A stretch of DNA of 64,000 bases from positions 1,043,501 to 1,107,500 of the forward strand of contig NZ_CP046457.1 in NCBI RefSeq assembly GCF_009734445.1, in the 5' to 3' direction. Of this stretch, positions 1 to 7,189 are shown piece by piece. Made by a program: the position numbers and the translations under genes. The notes below the pieces were generated by a model. The model was not told where the DNA came from and did no database searches. It saw only the letters and a program-made list of their open reading frames with translations. How positions within the stretch are numbered: the first letter of the stretch is position 1; the number at the start of each line of letters is the position of its first letter. The stretch is from Candidatus Syntrophocurvum alkaliphilum (GTDB lineage: Bacteria; Bacillota; Syntrophomonadia; Syntrophomonadales; Syntrophomonadaceae).

Positions 1-1278
1 CAATGAAGATAAACCAGATTCAACTATTTCCCTTGAAACCTTCCAGGCTTGATTAAAATCGTTTTTAGCTCCTGTGCTTCTATTTCCATATTTAAAATCT
101 TCAGCAATTGCACCAGCAAGTGCAACCATTATATGCTTTTCTAGCTCTGAACGAGTGTATAAATATTGATCATCTTGAGATGATTTTCTCATAAACCCTA
201 ATGCTTTTCCACGAGGAACAATTGTAAGTGATGATACTGAGCCTTCTTCAACAAGCTCACTGATTAATGCATGACCACTTTCATGAACACTTACTCTTTC
301 GACCTCTTTCTGACTAGGTCTACGATCTAATTTTTCACCCATTATTACTTTATCAATTGCCTCAATGAAATGACGATGTTCTATTTTTTGAGCATCTTCT
401 CTTAATGCTAGAATAGCTGCTTCATTTGATAAACTTTCTAATTGGGCACCTGAAAAGCCAAAAGTTGCTCTAGCTATATCATCAATATCAATATCTTCTG
501 CTAAAGGTTTATTTTTTGTATGAATGCTAAAAATTTTTGATCTACCGCTTTTGTCAGGTAAAGTAACTTGTACTTGACGATCAAAACGGCCTGGTCTTAT
601 TAAAGCAGGATCTAACATATCTGCTCTATTTGTAGCTCCTACCAGTAATATTCTGGTTTCATCATCAGGATTAATTCCATCCATTTCTACTAATAATTGA
701 TTTAATGTTTGATCATATTCCATATGACTTGAATTTCCACCACGTTTAGAACCTAATACCTCTAGTTCATCAATAAAAATTATTGCACTTTTATTCTTTG
801 AGTTACTAGCTTTTTTCCTAGCATCACTAAAAAGTTGTCTAATTCTTTTTGCACCAACACCTGCATACATTTCAATAAATTCACTACCAGATGCTGCTAT
901 ATATTCAGAACTAGTATATCCAGCAGCTGCTCTAGCTAATAATGTCTTACCTGTACCTGGTGGACCAACAAGTAATACCCCTTTTAATGGTCTTATACCC
1001 ATTTTTTTCGTATTATCAGGTTTTAATAAAAATTGTAAAGCTTCCTTCAATTCGTTTATTGCTGAATCTTGGCCGCCAATATCTTCAAACTTCATAAAGT
1101 TAGTATTCTTAATGTTTTCGCCTACATTAGCTAATTTCATTTTTCCTTGATTCATCATAAAGTAGAAAAATCCACCAATTAGGAGAGCAAATAAGACGAA
1201 AGGGAATACATTTAAGCCCAAAATTGCTAGAAAAATAATTCCAGCTACACCTGATCCTGTTGCTATTTCTTTCTTCAT
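1..1278 (-). CDS. FtsH-like AAA+ zinc metalloprotease, N-terminal 426 codons (C-terminus beyond window)
   Basis: Membrane-anchored ATP-dependent protease of the FtsH type, predicted to extract and degrade membrane or unstable proteins. I translated it directly because it runs off the left edge. A short hydrophobic hairpin spans about residues 9-40. The AAA module then begins (FEDIGGQD at 64-71), with Walker A GPPGTGKT at 105-112, Walker B IIFIDE at 166-171 and an SRH with NRADMLDPALIRPGRFDR at 217-234. The peptidase has HESGH at 332-336 and the presumed third zinc ligand Asp in TGAKND near 402-407. Unlike canonical FtsH, there is no extracytoplasmic domain between the two membrane segments. 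The start is ATG at 1278, with AGGAGG about 12 nt upstream. It lies 7 nt downstream of the membrane-anchored gene at 1286-1822, so the two are probably co-transcribed. Family assignment is firm; the exact substrate is unknown. The family is normally about 600 residues, so the missing part is only the C-terminal helical region. Confidence 0.93.
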   Translation of the reverse strand, partial: MKKEIATGSGVAGIIFLAILGLNVFPFVLFALLIGGFFYFMMNQGKMKLANVGENIKNTNFMKFEDIGGQDSAINELKEALQFLLKPDNTKKMGIRPLKGVLLVGPPGTGKTLLARAAAGYTSSEYIAASGSEFIEMYAGVGAKRIRQLFSDARKKASNSKNKSAIIFIDELEVLGSKRGGNSSHMEYDQTLNQLLVEMDGINPDDETRILLVGATNRADMLDPALIRPGRFDRQVQVTLPDKSGRSKIFSIHTKNKPLAEDIDIDDIARATFGFSGAQLESLSNEAAILALREDAQKIEHRHFIEAIDKVIMGEKLDRRPSQKEVERVSVHESGHALISELVEEGSVSSLTIVPRGKALGFMRKSSQDDQYLYTRSELEKHIMVALAGAIAEDFKYGNRSTGAKNDFNQAWKVSREIVESGLSSL

Positions 1279-1285
1279 TTATTTG

Positions 1286-1822
1286 CTACACCTCCTTTTT
1301 TATATTAACTACTGCTGTAGATCTATCTAATACTTTGTATATATAATAATTTTCTTGTTCTAGTTGAAGATATAGATTTTCTTCATCTACAAAAAGCTTA
1401 TAATCATAATTCTTTTGTTTTTCTTCTAATTGCTTATCCAACCATAAAAATTGATTGTTAGCTATAGCTTCATATATTGCTAAGTGCAAATTATCATAAG
1501 CTTTTTCAAGTTCATTATTACTATTATCTAATATAATTAATTCGTAGTTTTCAGGATCATATTTGCTATTTAATACTTTTGTTGTATCTGTATATACTTT
1601 TTTTAGATTAGTTGTTTTTCCTAACTGTATTTTAAAAACATCTTTTCGATCTACTTTTTCAATTTTTACATCTTGTATTTCAGGAATCTCAGATAATTCT
1701 CCTTTAACAGGGTTGTGAACACCTATAGTATTATATAAGTTATACCCTCCAAATAATAAACCTAATACGACAACAAGGGATATAAGAGCTATTATTATTC
1801 TAAATTGTGGTTTGTTTTGCAT
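1286..1822 (-). CDS. Unknown signal-anchored protein upstream of FtsH-like protease
   Basis: I do not recognise the family. The 178-residue protein has one N-terminal hydrophobic segment (about residues 8-29, preceded by basic residues, so probably N-in/C-out). A charged, Glu/Lys/Asn/Tyr-rich extracytoplasmic domain of about 145 residues follows, with no cysteine motif. The ATG start follows a strong GGGGGGAG Shine-Dalgarno sequence. Its stop is 7 nt from the ATG of the FtsH-like gene, suggesting a two-gene unit. Because that protease lacks its own extracytoplasmic domain, this protein could act as its external partner or adaptor, but that is inference from position only. Confidence 0.75.
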   Translation of the reverse strand: MQNKPQFRIIIALISLVVVLGLLFGGYNLYNTIGVHNPVKGELSEIPEIQDVKIEKVDRKDVFKIQLGKTTNLKKVYTDTTKVLNSKYDPENYELIILDNSNNELEKAYDNLHLAIYEAIANNQFLWLDKQLEEKQKNYDYKLFVDEENLYLQLEQENYYIYKVLDRSTAVVNIKKEV

Positions 1823-1919
1823 TAGTACTCCCCCCTTTGTACTAAGTAATTATAACATAGACCTAAGTCCTGTTCTGTACATAAAATATGGTAAATTGGG
1901 GAGTTAACTTCAAGGTAAA

Positions 1920-1939
1920 AACTCGGCTTTCGCCGAGTT
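1920..1939 (-). terminator. Rho-independent terminator after the CoA-transferase gene
   Basis: Perfect 8-bp stem AACTCGGC/GCCGAGTT with a GAAA tetraloop when read on minus, followed on minus by TTTTACC. It lies downstream of the truncated repeat that follows the CoA-transferase stop. Confidence 0.75.
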
Positions 1940-1956
1940 CTTCTGTTCGTATTATA

Positions 1957-2062
1957 AAGTTGTTTCACTGCGAAAAGCTAAAATTATACTATGATCGACT
2001 GGCAAACATGTTTATCACGCCACTCTTCTGTCTTTATCTTGATTTTGTAGCTATATTATCAT
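1957..2062 (-). repeat. Truncated MITE-like element, family 1
   Basis: Contains the family terminus (TTTCACTGCGAAAAGCTAAA) and the internal block GGCAAACATGTTTATCACGC, shared in order with the inverted right half of the full-length copy at 38157-38397. The other terminus is absent and homology fades near the stop of the CoA-transferase gene, so this is a decayed or truncated copy. No ORF of its own is supported. Confidence 0.7.
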
Positions 2063-2072
2063 TAGTTAATAA

Positions 2073-3413
2073 CTATTTGATTTTATTGCTTTTTCTCCAT
2101 ATTTTCATAGCAGAAGCTTCCTTTATTAATTCATCTCTAAAACTTGGGTGTGAAATATTAATTAGTGCTTCTGCCCTTTCCCAAGTACTTTTTCCCTTCA
2201 TATTAGCAATTCCATATTCGGTTACTATCATATGAGTAGCTGATCTAGTACCTGTTACCACTGTGCCATGAGCAAGTATAGGCTTTATTCGTGAAGTTAC
2301 TTGATTAGATGTTTTATAAGTTGATGGCATACATATAAAGCTTTGACCATTTTTAGAACGATATGCACCTTCAACAAAATCTACTTGTCCACCAGTTCCA
2401 CTAATATGCCTTGTCCCTACTGTTTCTGATGAAACCTGACCAAAAAGATCAACTTCTATACATGCATTTATTGATACAAAATCATCTATTTGAGAAATAA
2501 TATATGGATTATTAGTATAATCAACTGAATAGGCAGCTACACCAGGATTATCATCTATAAATTCATACAATTCTTGACTCCCTAGTGCAAAAGAAAATAC
2601 TTGCTTATATTTATCAATACTTTTTCTTAAACCTGTAATTTTACCTGCTTTAGTCATCTTTATATAAGCATCAACATACATCTCTGTATGAACACCTAAA
2701 TCCTTTAAGTCTGATTGCGCAACTAGATTGCCTACTGCGCTAGGTATTCCACCAATTCCAAGCTGTATACAACATCCATCATAAAGCTTATGAATTATAT
2801 TTTGCGCTATCTTTTTATCTGTTTCTGATGGTTCAGTAGCAGGCAGGGTTAGTAATTCTGGATTAGGTCCTTCAACCACAAAATTTACTTGAGAAATATG
2901 AATATTTTCTTGGTTTCCTCCTAAAACTCTAGGTATGTTTTCATTTACTTCTAATATCACATATTCAGCATTTTCAATAGATGCCATATTTCCTGCTGCA
3001 CCTACACCAAAACTGAAAAATCCATGGTTATCCATGGGACTAACACTCGCCATAAAAACTCTTGCAGGAATACAGTCATTTCTAGTTAGCATTGGTAGTT
3101 CATTAAACTTCATTGGTATGTAATATGCTAAGCCTTTACTATAAAACTCACGAGCCGCACTACTGAAATGCCAAGTATTTAATGTAAAATGTTCTCCTGT
3201 TGGATCAGAATCTATTGAAAAATGAGGCCATAATCCTAAAGTATTCCTTATATTTACATTAAATAACTCATCCTTTCTCCTAGCTAGTGCCTTATCTAAT
3301 TCATAAGGCCCTGTTAAACCAAAACCATAATCAATCCAATCACCTGATTCAATAACTTGTACAGCTTCTTCTGCTAAAACTAGCTTATTTTGATATTCAC
3401 TTTTTAAGTGCAC
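2073..3413 (-). CDS. Acetyl-CoA hydrolase/transferase family, likely butyryl-CoA:acetate CoA-transferase
   Basis: Family I CoA-transferase of 446 residues that would move CoA between an acyl-CoA and acetate in the cytoplasm. The motif GIGGIPSAVG (219-228) is followed by HTEM, whose Glu244 aligns with the active-site glutamate of the 4-hydroxybutyrate/butyryl-CoA CoA-transferases. The C-terminal half has CIEVDLFGQVSSETVGTRH and SGTGGQVDF, wording typical of butyryl-CoA:acetate CoA-transferase (But) rather than AbfT. The GTG start at 3413 is supported by GGGAGG 9 nt upstream. It is flanked by terminators on both sides, so it is probably monocistronic. If the assignment holds, the cell either makes butyrate or activates it during syntrophic oxidation. 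A 4-hydroxybutyrate or propionyl substrate cannot be excluded. Confidence 0.85.
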   Translation of the reverse strand: MHLKSEYQNKLVLAEEAVQVIESGDWIDYGFGLTGPYELDKALARRKDELFNVNIRNTLGLWPHFSIDSDPTGEHFTLNTWHFSSAAREFYSKGLAYYIPMKFNELPMLTRNDCIPARVFMASVSPMDNHGFFSFGVGAAGNMASIENAEYVILEVNENIPRVLGGNQENIHISQVNFVVEGPNPELLTLPATEPSETDKKIAQNIIHKLYDGCCIQLGIGGIPSAVGNLVAQSDLKDLGVHTEMYVDAYIKMTKAGKITGLRKSIDKYKQVFSFALGSQELYEFIDDNPGVAAYSVDYTNNPYIISQIDDFVSINACIEVDLFGQVSSETVGTRHISGTGGQVDFVEGAYRSKNGQSFICMPSTYKTSNQVTSRIKPILAHGTVVTGTRSATHMIVTEYGIANMKGKSTWERAEALINISHPSFRDELIKEASAMKIWRKSNKIK

Positions 3414-3435
3414 TCCGTACTACCTCCCAAAAAAA

Positions 3436-3462
3436 CCTTGTGAAATAATTTAATTCACAAGG
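3436..3462 (-). terminator. Terminator after pgsA
   Basis: Stem CCTTGTGAA/TTCACAAGG (9 bp) with a run of seven or more T on the minus strand, between pgsA and the CoA-transferase gene. Confidence 0.8.
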
Positions 3463-3502
3463 TAAAAAATACTACAAAATAATTTTTAATATTTTTAATT
3501 TA

Positions 3503-4033
3503 TTAAGAACTTATTTTATATTTATAAAAGTATTCTAACCCAGATGCTATAGTAATTACAACAGCAATATAAATTGCATAATCCCCTAGTGGGATATTAA
3601 TAAAAGAATAATATATATTTTGCAAAATTATTAATAATACAGCAACAACTTGAGTTATTGTCTTTAATTTACCTAATTTACTTGCAGGAATAACAATTCC
3701 ATCCTCAGCTTTAACAGCTCTTAGACCTGAAACTGCAAATTCTCTTCCGATTATTACTATTGCTATCCATCCAGGTATTTTCCCAAGTTCTACTAAACTT
3801 ATAAGTGCTGCTGTTATTAAGAGCTTATCAGCTAATGGATCTAATATTATTCCTAATTTAGTTACTTGTTTCCATTTTCTTGCTAAATATCCATCTAAAC
3901 TATCCGTTAAAGCAGCAATTATAAAAACTGCTGCAGCTAAATAATCACCATATGGTACATTTATTAATAAAATAAGAACAAAAACAGGTACTAATAATAT
4001 TCTTGATATCGTTAATATATTAGGTAGATTCAT
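3503..4033 (-). CDS. pgsA: CDP-diacylglycerol--glycerol-3-phosphate 3-phosphatidyltransferase
   Basis: Integral membrane enzyme that makes phosphatidylglycerophosphate from CDP-diacylglycerol and glycerol-3-phosphate, the committed step to phosphatidylglycerol. The CDP-alcohol phosphotransferase signature DG-x2-AR-x8-G-x3-D-x3-D is complete (DGYLAR ... LGIILDPLADK) and several hydrophobic segments are present. I chose ATG at 4033 (MNLPNILTISR, 176 residues) over an in-frame TTG at 4048, because homologs begin with this sequence and TTGGGGAA could serve as its ribosome-binding site. It overlaps the 3' end of rimO by 14 nt, indicating translational coupling in a rodZ-rimO-pgsA unit, an arrangement common in Firmicutes. 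Confidence 0.95.
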   Translation of the reverse strand: MNLPNILTISRILLVPVFVLILLINVPYGDYLAAAVFIIAALTDSLDGYLARKWKQVTKLGIILDPLADKLLITAALISLVELGKIPGWIAIVIIGREFAVSGLRAVKAEDGIVIPASKLGKLKTITQVVAVLLIILQNIYYSFINIPLGDYAIYIAVVITIASGLEYFYKYKISS

Positions 4034-5354
4034 GTATATATTCCCCAATCATATCATAATTTCTAACACCTTTAAATTTAACCGGGCTAAATTCTCCTAA
4101 TTTTAAGCTTTTATCAGTCTTGATTATTGTAACACCATCAACATCAGGAGCTTGAAAATAACCTCTTCCCAAATAAAGGTTCTTATCTAATCTAGATGTA
4201 ACTAATATTTTTTCTTCACGGTCTATTCGAGCTATATTTTTATTTCTAGTTATTTTACTTTGAATCCTTAATATTTCATCTTTCCTATGTTGTTTTACTT
4301 CCTCTGGTATTTGGTTAGGCAAGGTAGATGCACTTGTGCCTTCCTCTGAAACATAACAAAATGCCCCTAGCCAATCAAATTCGGCGGCTAAGATAAATTC
4401 ACATAATTTATTAAAATCATCTTGTGTTTCTCCTGGATAACCTAACATAACAGTAGTACGCAATACTATATCTTTTATATCAGTTTTTAGATTTTCAATA
4501 AGTTTATATAAATGATCAATATTATGTTTTCTATTCATACTTTGCAATATTTTATTTGAAGCATGCTGAATAGGTATATCCAAATATGGAACGATTTTTT
4601 CATGTTTTTTAATGAGGTTTATTATGTCCTCATTTAAATTTGATGGATGAACATACATTAAACGTATCCATTCAAGTCCCTCTATAGAACATAACTCTTC
4701 AAGAAGAGTTTTTAAATTAGGGTGACCAATTAATTCATTTCCATATGAAGTTGTATCTTGTGCTATAATTACTAATTCTTTAATTTTGTTTAATGATACT
4801 AATTTTTTAGATTCTTTTATAATATTATCATATGGTCGCGACCTTAAGTTGCCACGAATTAGTGGAATTGCACAATAACTACATTTATTATTACATCCTT
4901 CTGCAATTTTAACATAAGCCCAGCCTGGTGGTGTAGATAGTATTCTTGGACCCTCTTCTATATAATGAACTGTTGGATAATCAATAAATACTTTTTGTTG
5001 CTTATTGATTATTTTTTTAATTGCCTTATCTATATTCACAAAAGATGAAATGCCTATTATACCATCTAATTCAGGTATTTCCCTAATTATTTCTTCTCCA
5101 TATCGTTGTATGAGACAACCAGTTGCAATAAGATATTTTAACTGTCCATATTTTTTTAGTTCACTAGTTTTTAATATATTATCTATTGCTTCTTCTTTAG
5201 CCTCAGTTATAAATCCACAAGTATTTATAATAACTATTTCTGCTACCTCTAGTTTATTTACAATTTTATAACCATTACTTTTTAAAATTCCCATCATTAC
5301 TTCAGTATCAACTTGGTTCTTAGCACATCCTAGACTAATAAAACCTACATTCAT
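4020..5354 (-). CDS. rimO: Ribosomal protein uS12 methylthiotransferase RimO
   Basis: Radical-SAM methylthiotransferase that thiomethylates the conserved Asp of ribosomal protein S12. The N-terminal UPF0004 domain carries the three cluster-binding cysteines (SLGCAKNQVD Cys10, NTCGF Cys46, ATGC Cys80). The radical-SAM motif CNNKCSYC gives Cys154, Cys158 and Cys161, and a C-terminal TRAM-like region follows. The ISLGCAKN beginning is typical of RimO rather than MiaB, and 444 residues is normal length. The ATG start is supported by AAGGAGA. It sits 16 nt after rodZ and overlaps pgsA. Confidence 0.96.
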   Translation of the reverse strand: MNVGFISLGCAKNQVDTEVMMGILKSNGYKIVNKLEVAEIVIINTCGFITEAKEEAIDNILKTSELKKYGQLKYLIATGCLIQRYGEEIIREIPELDGIIGISSFVNIDKAIKKIINKQQKVFIDYPTVHYIEEGPRILSTPPGWAYVKIAEGCNNKCSYCAIPLIRGNLRSRPYDNIIKESKKLVSLNKIKELVIIAQDTTSYGNELIGHPNLKTLLEELCSIEGLEWIRLMYVHPSNLNEDIINLIKKHEKIVPYLDIPIQHASNKILQSMNRKHNIDHLYKLIENLKTDIKDIVLRTTVMLGYPGETQDDFNKLCEFILAAEFDWLGAFCYVSEEGTSASTLPNQIPEEVKQHRKDEILRIQSKITRNKNIARIDREEKILVTSRLDKNLYLGRGYFQAPDVDGVTIIKTDKSLKLGEFSPVKFKGVRNYDMIGEYIHEST

Positions 5355-5370
5355 TGTATATAATTTCTCC

Positions 5371-6102
5371 TTAGTCTGCTGTAAAAGTCAATTTTTCTGG
5401 TTGCCAACTTTCACCTATAGGCTCAAGCTTTTCACCATTTAATGTTAAATTTATTCCTCCAGCATTTCCTGCATGTATAAAAATCTCTTCCTCACCTTCA
5501 TAAAATATTTCTTCACCAATATTTAAAACACCAGAAAATTTTTGTTCTCCATCAACTACAATCTCTAACCAACATCTTTCACTAGCTTCTATTAATAAAC
5601 TTACTGTAGCTTCTTCCTCTACATCAGTAATTTCTTTTTCTTTTTCAACTGGGTCTCTAGGATCAACAACTTGAGGTGGTTGTTCAGTACGTTCACCAAA
5701 TCCTTTATCTAAAAAATAACCAACTAAAATATTTCCTAAAAATATCGCTATAAATAAAAATATTAGGCCTGCTAAAATATTTTTGTAATTAATTTTTGAA
5801 AAGTAACTTATAGGCTTTTCTTCATTAGGTTTAGATATTTGGGCTAATACCTCTTCGTTAGGAGTATTATCGTATGCTATTTGCAAAAATTCTTCAGCCA
5901 TTTCTTGGGGATCTAAATCCAAAAATTTTGCATACCTTTTTACAAAGCCAACTGCATATACCTTTGGAGGCAGGTTCTCGAACTCTTCGTTTTCTATTGA
6001 ATCTAAATAGTGTTTTCTAATTTTTGTTTCTTCTTCTATTGCCTCTAAAGTATACCCCTTGCTTAATCGCTCTTTTCTAAATTTATCACCTATATCTGCC
6101 AT
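5371..6102 (-). CDS. rodZ: RodZ-like cytoskeletal HTH membrane protein
   Basis: Bitopic membrane protein of the RodZ/YmfM group, which links the MreB cytoskeleton to the cell-wall machinery. An N-terminal HTH_25/Xre-like domain (residues about 5-75, with KFRKERLSKGYTLEAIEEET) precedes a linker, a single transmembrane helix (about 109-130) and an extracytoplasmic DUF4115-type beta domain. This architecture is diagnostic. 243 residues is on the short side. It heads the rodZ-rimO-pgsA cluster, as in Bacillus and many clostridia. Confidence 0.9.
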   Translation of the reverse strand: MADIGDKFRKERLSKGYTLEAIEEETKIRKHYLDSIENEEFENLPPKVYAVGFVKRYAKFLDLDPQEMAEEFLQIAYDNTPNEEVLAQISKPNEEKPISYFSKINYKNILAGLIFLFIAIFLGNILVGYFLDKGFGERTEQPPQVVDPRDPVEKEKEITDVEEEATVSLLIEASERCWLEIVVDGEQKFSGVLNIGEEIFYEGEEEIFIHAGNAGGINLTLNGEKLEPIGESWQPEKLTFTAD

Positions 6103-6161
6103 CCGTTGTTTTCACTCCTAACCACCGTTAATATTAAGTTATGCTAATTTTAAATTTAGAT

Positions 6162-7133
6162 TTATGTATCAATTGAGGAGGCTAAACCTACAGCCATTCT
6201 TATAGCCTGTCTCATAGGAAATTTCAGTGATAATCCATAAACAATACCTGCTAAAAATAAATGAAGTTGTTTCTTGCAATTAAATTCTTGATTTGGAGAT
6301 AATGGTAAACTACTAACTCCTTTTTTGTTTATCGTTATTATATTATTGGTTCCATCAGTTATAATTACATCTCTTACACCTTTTTCAACCATATCTATTC
6401 CTTTTTCAGTATTAACCTGCAACATTTCGTTATTTTTAGTACCAATAATCACTAAAGAGTATTCATTTAGTATATCAGATATTTCTTGTATATTGTTATC
6501 TACATAAACACATGTACAATAGGAAGGAATCATTCTTAAGTCATTTTTGGTAATTAAATGTTTATATCCTATTTCTTGAAAACTTGGTTGAATTATTAAC
6601 CATTCACTATTATACGCAATCCACTCTCTTTCACTAAGAAGTCCTTCATAATCATTTAATAAAAATCCTTCTGAAAATTCAATTACATTGTTAACAATAA
6701 TTTTCCTACTACTTCTCTTATGTTGGTGCTTATATATGTTAGACAAGTCTACGTCTAGTTTCTGTAAATTTTCTATTAAACTAGTGCTTAAATCATCATT
6801 TCCAATTAATGTTATAATCTTAACCTTTGCACCTAAATTTGTTAATGCTTTACTTACCTCATTTGCAAACCCACCATAAAATATATCAATTTTATCTTCA
6901 TCATTTTGTGTAACTTGAATATCAAGTGAAGATTCTCCAATAACTACTATAGGAATTTCTTCGTTAAAAACATAACCTTTGCCTAATATAACGCCCTTTT
7001 TCATTAAATTAGAAATATGTACTGCAACTGATGATCTAGTTATATTAAAGCGAAGAGCTAACTCTTCCTGCGATATCAGGGGTTCTTTTTTTAAAATATC
7101 TAAAATTTCCTTTTCACGCGAGGTAAGCCTCAT
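6162..7133 (-). CDS. Winged-helix regulator fused to a degenerate PfkB/ribokinase-fold domain
   Basis: The N-terminal winged helix-turn-helix (about 1-55, REKEILDILKKEP...ISQEELALRF) is fused to a ribokinase-like domain (about 60-323). The sugar-binding side is partly kept (YGGFANEVSKAL near 86-97, GAKVKIITLIGNDD 101-114). The GAGD catalytic/anion-hole motif expected near residues 286-290 is missing: the sequence there reads FNCKKQLHLFLAG. Homologous HTH-PfkB proteins normally have DTTGAGD at this point. I infer a ligand sensor or pseudokinase that regulates transcription rather than an active sugar kinase. The ATG start follows a GGGGGAGGGGG Shine-Dalgarno sequence. It sits 56 nt downstream of spoIIIE/ftsK. 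The target genes are unknown. Confidence 0.8.
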   Translation of the reverse strand: MRLTSREKEILDILKKEPLISQEELALRFNITRSSVAVHISNLMKKGVILGKGYVFNEEIPIVVIGESSLDIQVTQNDEDKIDIFYGGFANEVSKALTNLGAKVKIITLIGNDDLSTSLIENLQKLDVDLSNIYKHQHKRSSRKIIVNNVIEFSEGFLLNDYEGLLSEREWIAYNSEWLIIQPSFQEIGYKHLITKNDLRMIPSYCTCVYVDNNIQEISDILNEYSLVIIGTKNNEMLQVNTEKGIDMVEKGVRDVIITDGTNNIITINKKGVSSLPLSPNQEFNCKKQLHLFLAGIVYGLSLKFPMRQAIRMAVGLASSIDT

Positions 7134-7189
7134 AGTCCCCCTCCCCCCTACCTAATAACTTTCCATTATGACAAATACTAACATAGATT

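Noticed and set aside
1888..2235. Plus-strand frame of 115 codons over the CoA-transferase 3' end
   Set aside because: Mostly antisense to the real gene and the repeat; hydrophobic composition is a by-product of AT-rich complement.
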